A stretch of DNA of 64,000 nucleotides, taken from positions 124,001 to 188,000 of the forward strand of contig WHVA01000037.1 in assembly GCA_015179125.1 (NCBI GenBank). Reading direction: 5' to 3'. Of this stretch, positions 54,617 to 64,000 are shown in pieces; within the stretch, counting starts at the first letter, position 1, and every line of letters starts with the position of its first letter. The position numbers were made by a program, and so were the translations under genes. Source of the stretch: Gautieria morchelliformis (Eukaryota; Basidiomycota; Agaricomycetes; Gomphales; Gomphaceae). Below the pieces are notes generated by a model. It made no database searches. It worked only from the letters and a program-made list of their open reading frames with translations, and had not been told where the DNA came from.

Positions 54617-56414
54617 CTCCCCTAGAGGACCGGCGGTCGCACTGCACGTTGCATTCGCCATAGGTGTGTTCGGAATCTGAGACAGCGACCTCTTCCCCGC
54701 ACATGGTATACGACAGCCCCTCTCTTACGTCGAGCTCCCAACCCTGGAAATCCCGTCCCATATTTCTCCTTCTGACATGGATCCGGACGATCGTCTTCGG
54801 AATATGGAGGAGGAATTGACGCGGAACCGGATGAAGACCGACGCAATTGAAACAGCCTTACAAGCGATTTTGGCTAAGTTAGATATCCCACAAAGTGGTG
54901 TAAATGCAATGCTGGATGAGCCAGATTTCCGGAAAGCGGAACTAGTGGAAGAGAGGATGTCCGCGAAGTTGCCAAAAGTCAAACCTGCAACTCCGGCGGA
55001 CTTTGACGGAGATTGGGAGAAGGGACACGTGTTCTTCAACACATGCAGCATCTACTTCGCAATTGTCGGAGACCTCTTTCTGAACGACCAGGCTCGGATT
55101 CACTGGGCATTGTCCTTTTTCAAGTTGGACCGCGCAGCCGGTTTTGAAAACAAGGTGATCTGACATGAAGCGAAGGGCAAGGGGAACTACTTCCGGGACT
55201 GGGACGCCTTCGAGAAAACATTTTCCAACCAGTTCTGCCCGAAAAATGAGCAGTTCACAGCCCTTATGAAGCTCGAGGGGACCAGCTGGTACCAGGCCAA
55301 GGATCCAGTCGATGACTACATCGACCGCTTCCAGGAGCTCATTGACCTTGCGGAGTATGACAACGACAAGACGATCGTCATCAAATTCTGACGAGGGCTT
55401 GATCCGACACTCCAGAAGCAAGTTGCGCTGCTTGGGGATGGAGCTCCGGACTTCGATGACCCAGAAGGGTGGTACCAAGCTGCGTGGAGGGTGTCCCGAA
55501 ACAGGGAAGCAAATGAGGCCTTTGTGGAGACAAACCGGAACATGACACGCAGTTCTGCTCGTCCTACTCCACCCGTGCCAAAATCCGGAAGTGCATTCAT
55601 TCCCACCTGGAAAATATTTCCGACGGTTGTTCCGCCTGCTCCTATTAGGAACCCTAGCCCCCCTCCCTTGAAGAGTGGCCCTGCCCCGATGGATGTTGAC
55701 CGCATGCGCGGAAAAGGCCACGGAACCATCACCTGCTTCCGATGCCGACAACCAGGCCACTATGCCTGCGAGTGCCCCCAAGCCTTTGACATCCGGCTTA
55801 TGACCACAGAGGAGAAACTCGAGCTCCTTCCAGAGTTCCTCGCACTTGCAGACATAAGCGGAGTGCCCACTGTGGAAGAAATTTCCGAAAATGCGGAACA
55901 TGGTGTGTCGGGAGCGGGAGATGCGTCGGATTTTGTGACGCGCAGTGGGTGAGATGTGTGCCCCTGCTGCCTGCACATAACCGGTTTTCCTGTCTTGAAG
56001 TAGAGAATGAAAAGCCCCCACTCCCCTCACTTCGTACAGACCCACGGGATAAAGTCACACAAAACCAAATCCGACACCCCATCCACCTCGCATCCACCCT
56101 TGGGAGAGACGCCTCGCGCAGCGCTATGTTGTTGCTGCCACCCCTGGCCCCAAGTCACTAGTCATTAAGGTGGAGATCCAGACGACAGATACAGCAGAAG
56201 TCAAATCCGGACCCGCCCTTGTCGATTGCAGTGCCACTGGTCAGTTTATAGACCAGGACTATGTGGAACGGAACCGACTGACCACACGGAAGTTGCAACG
56301 TGCAATCCCGGTGTTCAATGTGGATGGAAGGCCCAATGAGGCAGGGTCCATCATGGAGATAGTAGACACAATTCTCCGCTACGATGGACACACAGAACAC
56401 ACTTCCTTTGCAGT

Positions 56415-57978
56415 TGTTTTGGAACCCTTCAAGACTTTGGTGTCAGAGCTAACACTTTGGTCTATCAGAATGTGTCGTATACGAAACTCAAAGAATATTA
56501 AACAATGCTGCAGCACAACTCCGGAAATAATTTAATATTTGTACCTTGGTTGCAATCCACGTACAAACTAGTCCAAGTTAATACGGATGGAAGGCAATAT
56601 GTTTCTTAGCAGCACTGAACAATAAACTAAAAGTCTGTAGGTTCGAGGACGACTATCGGGGTCCAAGTATTCCAAAAAGATAGGAATGGCTTCACAGGAG
56701 AGTTTGTAAGTGGACTGACCCGATTAACGTCAATGCACTGCAATAAACAAGCGACTAGGGTTTAAGAAGTGACTTGTGAAAGTCACTGAACAGGAAAGTC
56801 ACTGATCAGTTCGTCTCGGGTATTGGAGAGCTAATTGACAAGGAAATCGATTGTCAGACTCACTCTGCAGAATTTCACCTGGAGTGTTAGTCCGGGTGGC
56901 TAAGTAGAAACGCAACTACTTAACTGAGAATTAATACACTAAGTAAGTGTAATAACCCTAGCTGGGGTTAGCAGCTTAGTAAGCTGTGCAAGCTTGGCAA
57001 GTCACACGAGGTACGTGGATAGTAGAAGATGATGTATTGGCTGATTCACTGCTAAAACTGCAGGCTATTTATACTGCATCTATCTAGCTTATGTAACTAC
57101 TGCTAGGAACCTTGTAGAGGCTTCTACTACTGTGAAGAACCTTGTGGAAGCTTAGAGAAGCTTCAGGAAAGGTTTGGAAACTATTGGAAGGCTGTGGAAG
57201 GTTCTATTGCTATATTGGGTTAAAGTCACAGCTCTGTGACAGTAAAGCTAAGAGTATGTAAGAAACTCCCACGCTCATGTGACTTCAAGCTGGATTGAGG
57301 TCATGTGATGGTGTCATGTGATTGTCAGGTGACCGTAGATAATCAAGTGACTTTGAGGTCAGGTGATTGTCAGGTGACTGTAGATAATCAGGTGACTTTG
57401 AGGTCAGGTGATTGTCAGGTGACTGTGGATGATCAGGTGACTTTGAGCTGTTTTTGAGGTCATGTGATAGTCATGTGACCATGGGGGATTCTTAGCTAAA
57501 CTATCAAGAGATTGTTGTATCTTGTGGACCCAATGTCAGTGTAGCTATGGCACAGCACAGCCTAGCATAGCCTTGTTGCTATGGTAGCATAGGTTGGGCT
57601 GAGTTTGTATTGCACAAACTGTGTTGTGGAGGCTTGGGAATAAATTGCTATTTCCAGAGTGCTGAGTCCAAACCGGTAGGTTGGCCAGAGTTTGTGGGTG
57701 CGTAAGTGTCCACAGGCTCGAGTTCGGGCTCGCGCGCGTCGGAGTTTGAATAAGCAGAGTTGTGGATACATGTGGATTCATAACTCTGCTGCAACAGAAT
57801 AGAAGTGTTTTGAGCCAAAGACTTCATTAAAAATGGCGAAAAAAATGGTAGGAAATTAGAGGAAGTTTAAATAGTTCATCCCCAATGATAGCAATACCAG
57901 TATGCTATATTTTAAGGTCACTATTTCGAAAATACAGGGAATTTCTCCTATTTGACCGGCAAAGCAGGATCCCATACA
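56415..57978 (+). mobile_element. Solo LTR, family B, copy 2, inside the gypsy protease region
   Basis: The 1564-bp segment starts TGTTTTGGAACCC and ends GGATCCCATACA, flanked by the perfect 5-bp duplication GCAGT (56410-56414 and 57979-57983). Excision with one duplication rejoins the gypsy frame: SFAV continues as TSLGKQDII. It is related to 44938-48151 and in the same orientation. It must be younger than the gypsy insertion it interrupts. Confidence 0.88.
57321..57455 (+). repeat. 45-bp tandem repeat with GTCA-GTGA words
   Basis: ATTGTCAGGTGACTGTAGAT starts at 57321, 57366 and 57411, each followed by AATCAGGTGACTTTGAGGTC. It lies within the family B solo LTR. The dense CAGGTGA/CACGTGA words could be protein-binding sites; this is a guess. 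Confidence 0.7.
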
Positions 57979-60900
57979 GCAGTCACCAGTCTGGGGAAGC
58001 AAGACATCATCCTCCGGTTTACCTGGATTCAGGAGCACAACCCGGAGATCGATTGGGAGACTCGGAAGGTACTGATGAGTCGATGCCCAGCCAAGTGTCA
58101 CATGTGTTGGTCAGAAATGCGGGAGGAGCGTCAGGAGCAGCGGAAGACTGAACGGCTCATACAGACATGTCGTTCTGGCCCCCATCCACTGCTTGCAGAA
58201 GAAGACTCGGAAGCGGAATTTGAACCGGATCCCACTTCCAATTCCAATTCCAATTCCAATTCCGACTCCGACGCCATCCGACTTGGCCCGGAAGACACTC
58301 TGGCGGAAGGGGAGCGCTTGCTGTACGTGAACCTTCCACCAGAAGCGGAACACATCCGCACCACCGGAAATATTTCACAACGCCTTGCTGAAGCCTCCAA
58401 GAAGCATGATAAAGCGGAGGCAGAAATTCTGGAGTACCTGCAGGAGTTCGAGGGTGTCTTTGCCAAGGAGTCGTTTGATGCCCTGCCTCCACAGAAGCTG
58501 TGGGACCATGCCATCGAGTTGGAGCGTGGGTCAAAGCCCACCAACTGCAAGGTCTACCCGCTGTCACCCAAGGAGCAGGTAGAGCTCGATGCATTCCTTG
58601 GGGAAAACCTCCATACAGGGAAGGTCCACCCCTCCAAGTCACCCATGGCATCTCCGGTGTTCTTCATCAAGAAGAAGGACGGCTCACTCAGACTTGTGCA
58701 GGATTACCGGGCCTTGAATGCGATCACGATCAAGAACCGGTACCCCATTCCACTCATTTCCGAACTGATCACACAACTCCACGGGGCAAGGTACTTCACT
58801 AAGCTGGATGTCCGCTGGGGCTTCAATAATGTTCGGATCCAGGAGGGAGACGAGTGGAAGGCCGCATTCCGCACCAATCGAGGACTCTTTGAGCCACAGG
58901 TCATGTTCTTTGGCCTCACCAACAGTCCTGCCACGTTCCAGATGATGATGAATGACATCTTCCGTGACATGATAGCAGAAGGGGTTGTCTGCGTCTACCT
59001 CGATGACATCCTCATCTTCACCAAAACAATGTCAGAACATCGGGAGGTTGTGTGGAGAGTGCTGGAACGGCTCCGGGAGTACAACCTGTGTCTCAAGCCG
59101 GAAAAGTGCGAATTTGAGCGGACACAGATAGAGTATCTTGGGGTGATTGTGTCGGAGGGAAAGGTGGAAATGGACCCGGTCAAAGTTTCCGTTGTATCGG
59201 ATTGGCCCGTGCCGCGGAACAAGAAGGAGGTCCAGTCCTTCATTGGGTTTGTCAATTTCTACCGGCGGTTCATCAAGGACTTCTCCTGCCACGCCCGTGC
59301 CCTCTTCAACCTCACCAAGAAGGAGGTTGGATGGCGGTGGGGAGAGCCAGAACAGGCCTCCTTTGACAAACTCAAAGAGCTGATCACTTCTGCCCCGGTA
59401 CTGATCTTTCCCGACGACTCTCGCCCTTATCGAGTCGAGGCGGATTCTTCCGACACAGCTACTGGAGCGGTCTTGTCACAACAGTCATCGGAAGATGGTG
59501 GGGGGTGGCATCCGATTGCCTTCTTCTCTAAAAGCCTTAGTCCGGTTGAGCGGAACTATGAGATCCATGACAAGGAGATGCTGGCAATCATCCGAGCGCT
59601 GGAGGAGTGGCGACACTTCCTCGAGGGTGCTCTATGCCCGTTTGAGATCTGGACAGACCACAAGAACCTCGAGTACTTCCACACATCTAAGAAGTTGAAC
59701 CGACGATGAGCACAGTGGTCCCTACACCTGTCCCGGTTCGACTTCATGCTCCACCACCGCCCCGGCTGCACCATGGGCAAGCTCGATGCCCTATCCCGCC
59801 GTGCGGATCATGGAAGCGGAAGTGGAGACAACGCTGATATGACACTGCTCGGCCCAAGTCTCTTTGCAATCCGTGCCCTCGAAGGAGTGACTGCAGTTGG
59901 GGCGGAAGCGGAAATGCTCCGGGAACATCCGGAGGCAGTACCGGAATGGAAAGAAGGAGGAGTCGGTGGTGAGGGCTGTGGAGGAACTTCGGAAAGGGCA
60001 CTCATGGTCTGTACGGGCAGCGGAATGGTCGGAACGTGATGGGCTGCTCCACTTCAGAGGCAAGGTCTATGTTCCAGGTGGGGCAGACCTCTGCCGCCGC
60101 ATTGTGTCCCAGCACCATGACACACGGGTCGCTGGGCATGCTGGCAGGTGGAAGACGCTGGAGTTAGTGGCTCGGAACTACTGGTGGCCTCAGATGTCCC
60201 ACTACATTGGACAGTACGTGAAGACATGTGACCTTTGTCTCCAAACCAAAGCACAACGACATCTGCCCGTCGGAGAACTTGTTCCACTCCCGATTCCAGA
60301 ATCCCGCTGGGACATCATCAGTGTCGACTTCATCGTTGAACTCCCAGAGTCTCATGGCTACGACGCAATCATGAACATTGTGCACTCGGTAAGCAAGGTG
60401 TCCCACTTCATTCCGACGCACACGACTATCACAGCCATCGGAGCGGCCCGCCTGTTCCTTGGCCATGTCTGGAAGTTGCATGGGCTCCCGAAGCAAGTTG
60501 TTTCTGACCGAGGTCCGCAGTTTGTCGCGGAACTGACTCAGGAGCTCTACCGCCTGCTCGGCATAAAGCTGGCTACCACCACAGCGTACCATCCACAGGG
60601 TGACGGACAGACGGAACGGGTCAATCAGGAGTTGGAGCAATATCTCCACCTCTTTGTCAATGAGAGGCAGGATGACTGGGATGAGTTACTTCCACTCGCG
60701 GAATTCCAATACAACAACCATGTACATTCTGCCATGCAACAGACCCCCTTCATGCTCGACTCCGGATGACACCCACGGATGGGCTTCGAGCCATGCCAGG
60801 CAGAGTCCCGACTCGAGACAGTCAATGAGTTCCGAGACCGCATGGACTCCACCCTTTCGGAAGCCAAGTCGGCCCTAGCGAAGGCCAAGGATGACATGGC

Positions 60901-61432
60901 AAGGTACTACAACCAACGCTGTGTTCCTGCCCCAGAGTACCAAGTTGGAGACAAGGTGTATCTAGATGCAAGTGCCATCCGCACCACACGCCCTTCGCAG
61001 AAGCTTGCCCACCGCTACCTTGGGCCCTTCACAGTGATGCGGAGGGTCGGACGGAATGCATACCGCCTCCGACTTCCGATGTCCATGTCCCGCCTCCACC
61101 CCGTCTTCAACATGGTGAAGTTACTCCCTACACTTGAGGACCCAATTCCAGGTCGGAAGGCTCATCCGCCACCTCCACCGGAAATTGTAGATGGGGAAGA
61201 GCACTATGTGATGGAACCGATCCTGGACAGCCAGTTTGTGTGAGGACGACTCCAATTCCCCGTGAAATGGGAAGGGTATGGGTATGAGGAGAATTCGTGG
61301 GTCCCGGAGCAAGATGTCCCTGCTCTGGACAATCTCCGAGAGTTCTATAGGACACACCCTGGTGCCTCTCGCCGAATCCGCTCACTGGCATTTCAATCCC
61401 TCGTGTCCTGTGCTTGGAGGACGCAGCACGCT

Positions 61433-61445
61433 AGAGGGGGGGTGA
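61433..61445 (+). promoter_or_regulatory. Polypurine tract of the gypsy element
   Basis: AGAGGGGGGGTGA directly precedes the 3' LTR (TGTCAGG at 61446). It is the expected plus-strand primer site. Confidence 0.8.
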
Positions 61446-61935
61446 TGTCAGGGGACACCCTGTTTTCCATTTCCAGTTCCGACACCACACCCAGTTCCGA
61501 CTCCATTTCCGACTCCGGTTCCGGTTCCGATTCCATCTCCGCCTCCGCTTTCGGAAATGATTCTGCTTCTGGGAGACCTTCCACCAGTTCTGTTGACTTT
61601 GCCAGTTCCACTCCAATTTCCGACTTCCGCTCTCGGAACAGTGTCGGAAATCAAGCGACTCGCGTAATAGGTGGCATTAAGGGTCGATCAAGGGTCAGGG
61701 ACGTCAGGGGGATGCAGGGTTGATGGCGGGTGCCAAGTGTTGTCCCTGGCTGCGCAGCGTAGTATAATACGGGCTCGCTGACATTGGGGGTCCTTAGACC
61801 TTTCTCTTTGGATTTCCCCTTGTCAGGTGAGAATCCCCTCTCTTGTATACTCGGTTCATTTATACATACTTTGGATTTCCCCTTGTCAGTTGTGTGGTAG
61901 TGTGATCTCCACAACCAGCCAGGGTTGCCCTTACA
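61446..61935 (+). repeat. 3' LTR of the gypsy element
   Basis: It starts TGTCAGGGGACACCC and ends TTGCCCTTACA, 490 bp, followed by the duplication GCATT. It keeps more CG dinucleotides in U3 than the 5' LTR (for example GACTCCGGTTCCGG where the 5' LTR has GGTTGTGG). Confidence 0.93.
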
Positions 61936-63136
61936 GCATTAGCTACAATAATGGCAAGCACGAATCTGAATATGAATTAGACATATAAAATATCATAGGA
62001 ATAATATTCCATACCCATATCTGACAAAGCCTTATCTGAAATTAGTGATATGGCCATATATATATGCAATATGTTGTATGCTCACCCTGGTAAATCACTA
62101 GACTAATGAGAGATTTCCTATCCCAAATCTCACCTTTCCGCCAAAGCCTCAGGATTTGAATTGAGCTCAGAATGGTTACTATCACAACTCCAGTGTCAAA
62201 AAGGATTACAGTAACATTATTGATAGTGTCCACTGTCAAAGGTATTCATATCCAAATCAGGCAAATACAGACCCCTAGATCTTACCCCTGAAGAATTTGT
62301 TAGTATAAATCTAGGCAGAAAGCCCTATTCAGTACTGAAAAAGTGAATCTATTGACTTGTGAACTAGTGATATTGCAGTTGTTCCACACAGACGCGTACT
62401 ATATCCAGTGAAATCAATTTATGTTATTTATATGAACTCTACACAGGGACATACCACAACGGTGATAATAGCACCAAGAATAAGCAGCCCAAGAACACCC
62501 AAAACTCGTTGATTCTGAAGGGAAACAGCATAGGTGTGAGCTAGCAGTAGGCCTAGACAAGTAAATTGCGTCAATCTTTCTACTTGAGCAATACATGGGT
62601 ATAATCCCTCACCCTGTACTCCAATGAGAGAAAGAACACTGCAAGCATGGCTGAGGTGATTGATAGTATTACAATTCCTCCAAATATATGAGACTCTAGG
62701 TTGCTTTTGCATGATAAATGAAAGGCATACTAGATGCTCATTCAAATCAGCAGGGGCGTTACACATGAGATCCCTATATGTAATGCACCTCAGCAGAAAT
62801 GTTAGATAAGTTATCATATCTCTCAACAAGAAGCAAAGCCAAGGGCATGTAACGAGCAAGTAAATAGAGAATCGTGCCGAGCCTAACGGTCTTGGACCAA
62901 ACGTGGCTGATCTCAGAGGGCAGTGTGAGAAGCGTGTCCAAGAAGAGTAGTGCTGTGTAACAAGGTATGGAACTCATGGAATTAGACGAGACATGTACAC
63001 ATACCAATCCCTGCGAAGGAGGCATAGTTGAGCGCAAAGCTAGTTCAGGTAAGTTGTTTTGCATTGCACTCGATGTAGTATGTACGGACCTATCTGATAG
63101 TACCTGGATAACAGCCAAGGCGTCTGCCTGAGACAT

Positions 63137-64000
63137 GGTATAAGAAAGAACTGGGATGCAGAGGAGGGACTAAGTTTTGCGTAGCAATGTCAGGTTGGAG
63201 TAGGAAATTGCAGAAGGTGTCTATATATAAGATTCTGTCTATGGGTGCTGCCAGGACAACAGATATTCACGCCATCACTGAAGCATGCCACAATTTGTAA
63301 TACGGATGCACTGGAGGCATGGCAAAATTTCTCAAGTCAGGAAACCCCTTGAAAATTCTATGGAAATTCCATGTTTCTTGAGAGTTTCCTAGGATGGGAA
63401 ATTTAGAGGAAATTTAATGTTTTACAAGGGTTTCCAAAGTTCAGGAAATTGTATAAAAATTGTAAAAATATGGTCCAGGAAATCGGGAGGAAACTGAGTC
63501 CAGAAACTGACAGTTTAACCATCATTTCCTGTCTAAAGAAATCATGAGTAAATTCTAAATTTCCTCAGAGTTTTTTGGTACAGGAAAATATTAGGAAATT
63601 CTGCAAATCTTGGCAGGAAATCTTGTGAAAATCTTATATTTCTCTATGATTTCCTGACTCTGGAAATTATAGTAAATATTCAGTTTCTAGGAGGAGGAAA
63701 TTCACAATATCTCAAAGATTTCCTGAGGATTTCCTGGGTTGGGGAATTGTCTAGAAATTGGAATAGTGTGTTGACCATGCGCTGGACGGTGCGCTGGTAC
63801 CGGCGCTGCCAGCGCACACGGTCGCTGGTACCTAGCGCTTATGGCAGTTGGTTTCCACAAATATTATCCCATGCCCACACCAAAGGGAAAAACTCCCGTT
63901 CGTGTGGCATTGCATTTTGCGCGCACGTGAAATTGACCGCAAAGTGTTGCTGGTGCTTTCTGGCACAGTCACGTGACCTGGCCTCGTCTTAAATCATGGT
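63137..64000. other. Promoter side of DUF6533 copy 2, then an AT-rich GGAAAT repeat region
   Basis: 63137-63240 is collinear with the upstream region of the 41205 copy (TGCGTAGC, TCTATATATAAGATTCTG inverted). From 63300 to 63770 the sequence is a dense, irregular repetition of AGGAAATT/AATTTCC words on both strands. At 63788-63816 GTGCGCTGG and CCAGCGCAC form a 9-bp stem. No gene is supported. Confidence 0.45.

Larger units (their letters stand above)
54777..61430 (+). pseudogene. gag-pol of the chromodomain gypsy element, inactivated
   Basis: Gag starts at 54777 (MDPDDRLRNMEEEL) and shows FDGDWEKGHVFFNTC, DPVDDYIDRFQELIDLAEYD and a knuckle CFRCRQPGHYACEC (55736). Protease: ALVDCSATGQFID (56208). 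After the nested LTR: LGKQDIILRFTWIQEHNPEI. RT: SPMASPVFFIKKKDGSLRLV, VYLDDILIF (58995). RNase H: RVEADSSDTATGAVLSQQ. Integrase: zinc finger HHDTRVAGHAG...CDLC, then VDFIVELP, SDRGPQF and QTERVNQELEQY, giving D, D and E. Chromodomain: FPVKWEGYGYEENSWVPEQD (61259). In-frame TGA occur at 55161, 55389, 59707, 60767 and 61241, four of these where related proteins have Arg. Shifts lie near 55948, 56120 and 59950. Confidence 0.88.
54115..61935 (+). mobile_element. Full-length chromodomain Ty3/gypsy retrotransposon
   Basis: Two 490-bp LTRs (54115-54604 and 61446-61935) flank a gag-pol region with a C-terminal chromodomain. GCATT duplications lie outside (54110-54114 and 61936-61940). Without the nested solo LTR (56415-57978 plus its 5-bp duplication) the element is about 6.25 kb, the normal size. 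It sits inside a DUF6533 gene copy in the opposite orientation. The coding region is broken by several stops and shifts, so it is not autonomous now. Confidence 0.93.
53885..63136 (-). pseudogene. DUF6533-type gene, second copy, interrupted by the gypsy element
   Basis: The minus-strand start at 63136 reads MSQADALAVIQ, then MQNNLPELALRSTMPPSQ, CYTALLFLDTLLTLPSEI and LGTILYLLARYMPLALLL. At 62590-62430 it has CLGLLLAHTYAVSLQNQ and VLGLLILGAII, all parallel to the copy at 41205. It runs to 61936, where the gypsy element begins, and resumes at 54114-53885. The resumed sequence (minus strand CTATCATATCTAAGGTCT...GGTATTGAGGGTA...) is collinear with 42405-42640 of the intact copy. Removing the element and one GCATT restores collinearity exactly. 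After ICHFH the similarity stops and an unrelated gene begins. No product expected. Confidence 0.75.

Noticed and set aside
55760-56097. Minus-strand frames overlapping gag (and the 367-codon frame 54942-56045)
   Set aside because: They are antisense shadows of the gypsy gag; the plus strand carries the recognisable gag and zinc knuckle.
1-64000. A new defence, CRISPR or biosynthetic system
   Set aside because: No clustered enzyme genes or known defence modules are seen. All confident coding sequence belongs to transposons or to single broken host genes.

Overview
This window is an accessory, transposon-packed segment of a filamentous basidiomycete genome, most likely an Agaricomycete. Evidence for that: short GT-AG introns of about 45-60 bp, two-gene Harbinger elements, Plavaka (KDZ/CACTA-related) transposase, chromodomain Ty3/gypsy elements, Copia elements, a RepHel Helitron with the fungal type of 3' hairpin, a Tad-like LINE, and broken genes of families abundant in basidiomycetes (DUF6533 and DUF6698 types, heme-thiolate peroxygenase). 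The order or genus cannot be decided from the sequence. I found no rRNA gene and no intact tRNA gene.

Layout. 1-2.7 kb: no recognisable gene, one degenerate tandem repeat. 2.73-5.59 kb: a nearly intact PIF/Harbinger transposon with a spliced DDE transposase and a divergent, spliced Myb/SANT partner gene. 6.4-10.7 kb: an inverted-repeat element with a tRNA-like segment and old gypsy pieces cut by a solo LTR. 11.8-16.8 kb: a mosaic of Copia pieces with a hAT MITE, ending in a DUF6698-like gene fragment. 17.46-18.47 kb: solo LTR. 19.6-20.9 kb: DUF6533/DUF6698-like chimera. 22.48-28.68 kb: autonomous-looking Helitron with an uninterrupted 1630-residue Rep-helicase, followed head-to-tail by a non-autonomous relative (28.68-30.50 kb) made largely of satellites. 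31.2-31.7 kb: minisatellite. 31.85-34.65 kb: decayed hAT transposase. 35.06-39.96 kb: decayed Plavaka transposase carrying a 400-bp fold-back MITE. 41.2-42.95 kb: the best preserved DUF6533 gene. 43.6-49.0 kb: a peroxygenase pseudogene whose intron holds three solo LTRs nested in one another. 50.7-52.3 kb: LINE ORF1 remnant. 52.5-63.1 kb: an unknown gene fused to a second DUF6533 copy, itself split by a full-length chromodomain gypsy element (54115-61935), which contains another solo LTR.

The elements can be ordered by nesting and by target-site duplications (TSDs) that I could read directly: five solo LTRs with 5-bp TSDs (a sixth is probable), a hAT MITE with an 8-bp TSD, a CACTA-like MITE with a 3-bp TSD, and a gypsy element with a 5-bp TSD. 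Several decayed elements carry in-frame TGA where the family has arginine, suggesting CGA-to-TGA decay at methylated CpG. The Helitron and Harbinger genes lack such stops and look younger. The gypsy element also shows a 10-nt complementarity between its predicted RNA 5' end and the site next to the 5' LTR, as in Tf1-type self-priming. I see no defence system, CRISPR or biosynthetic cluster. The interest lies in the transposon biology and in the host genes these elements have broken.
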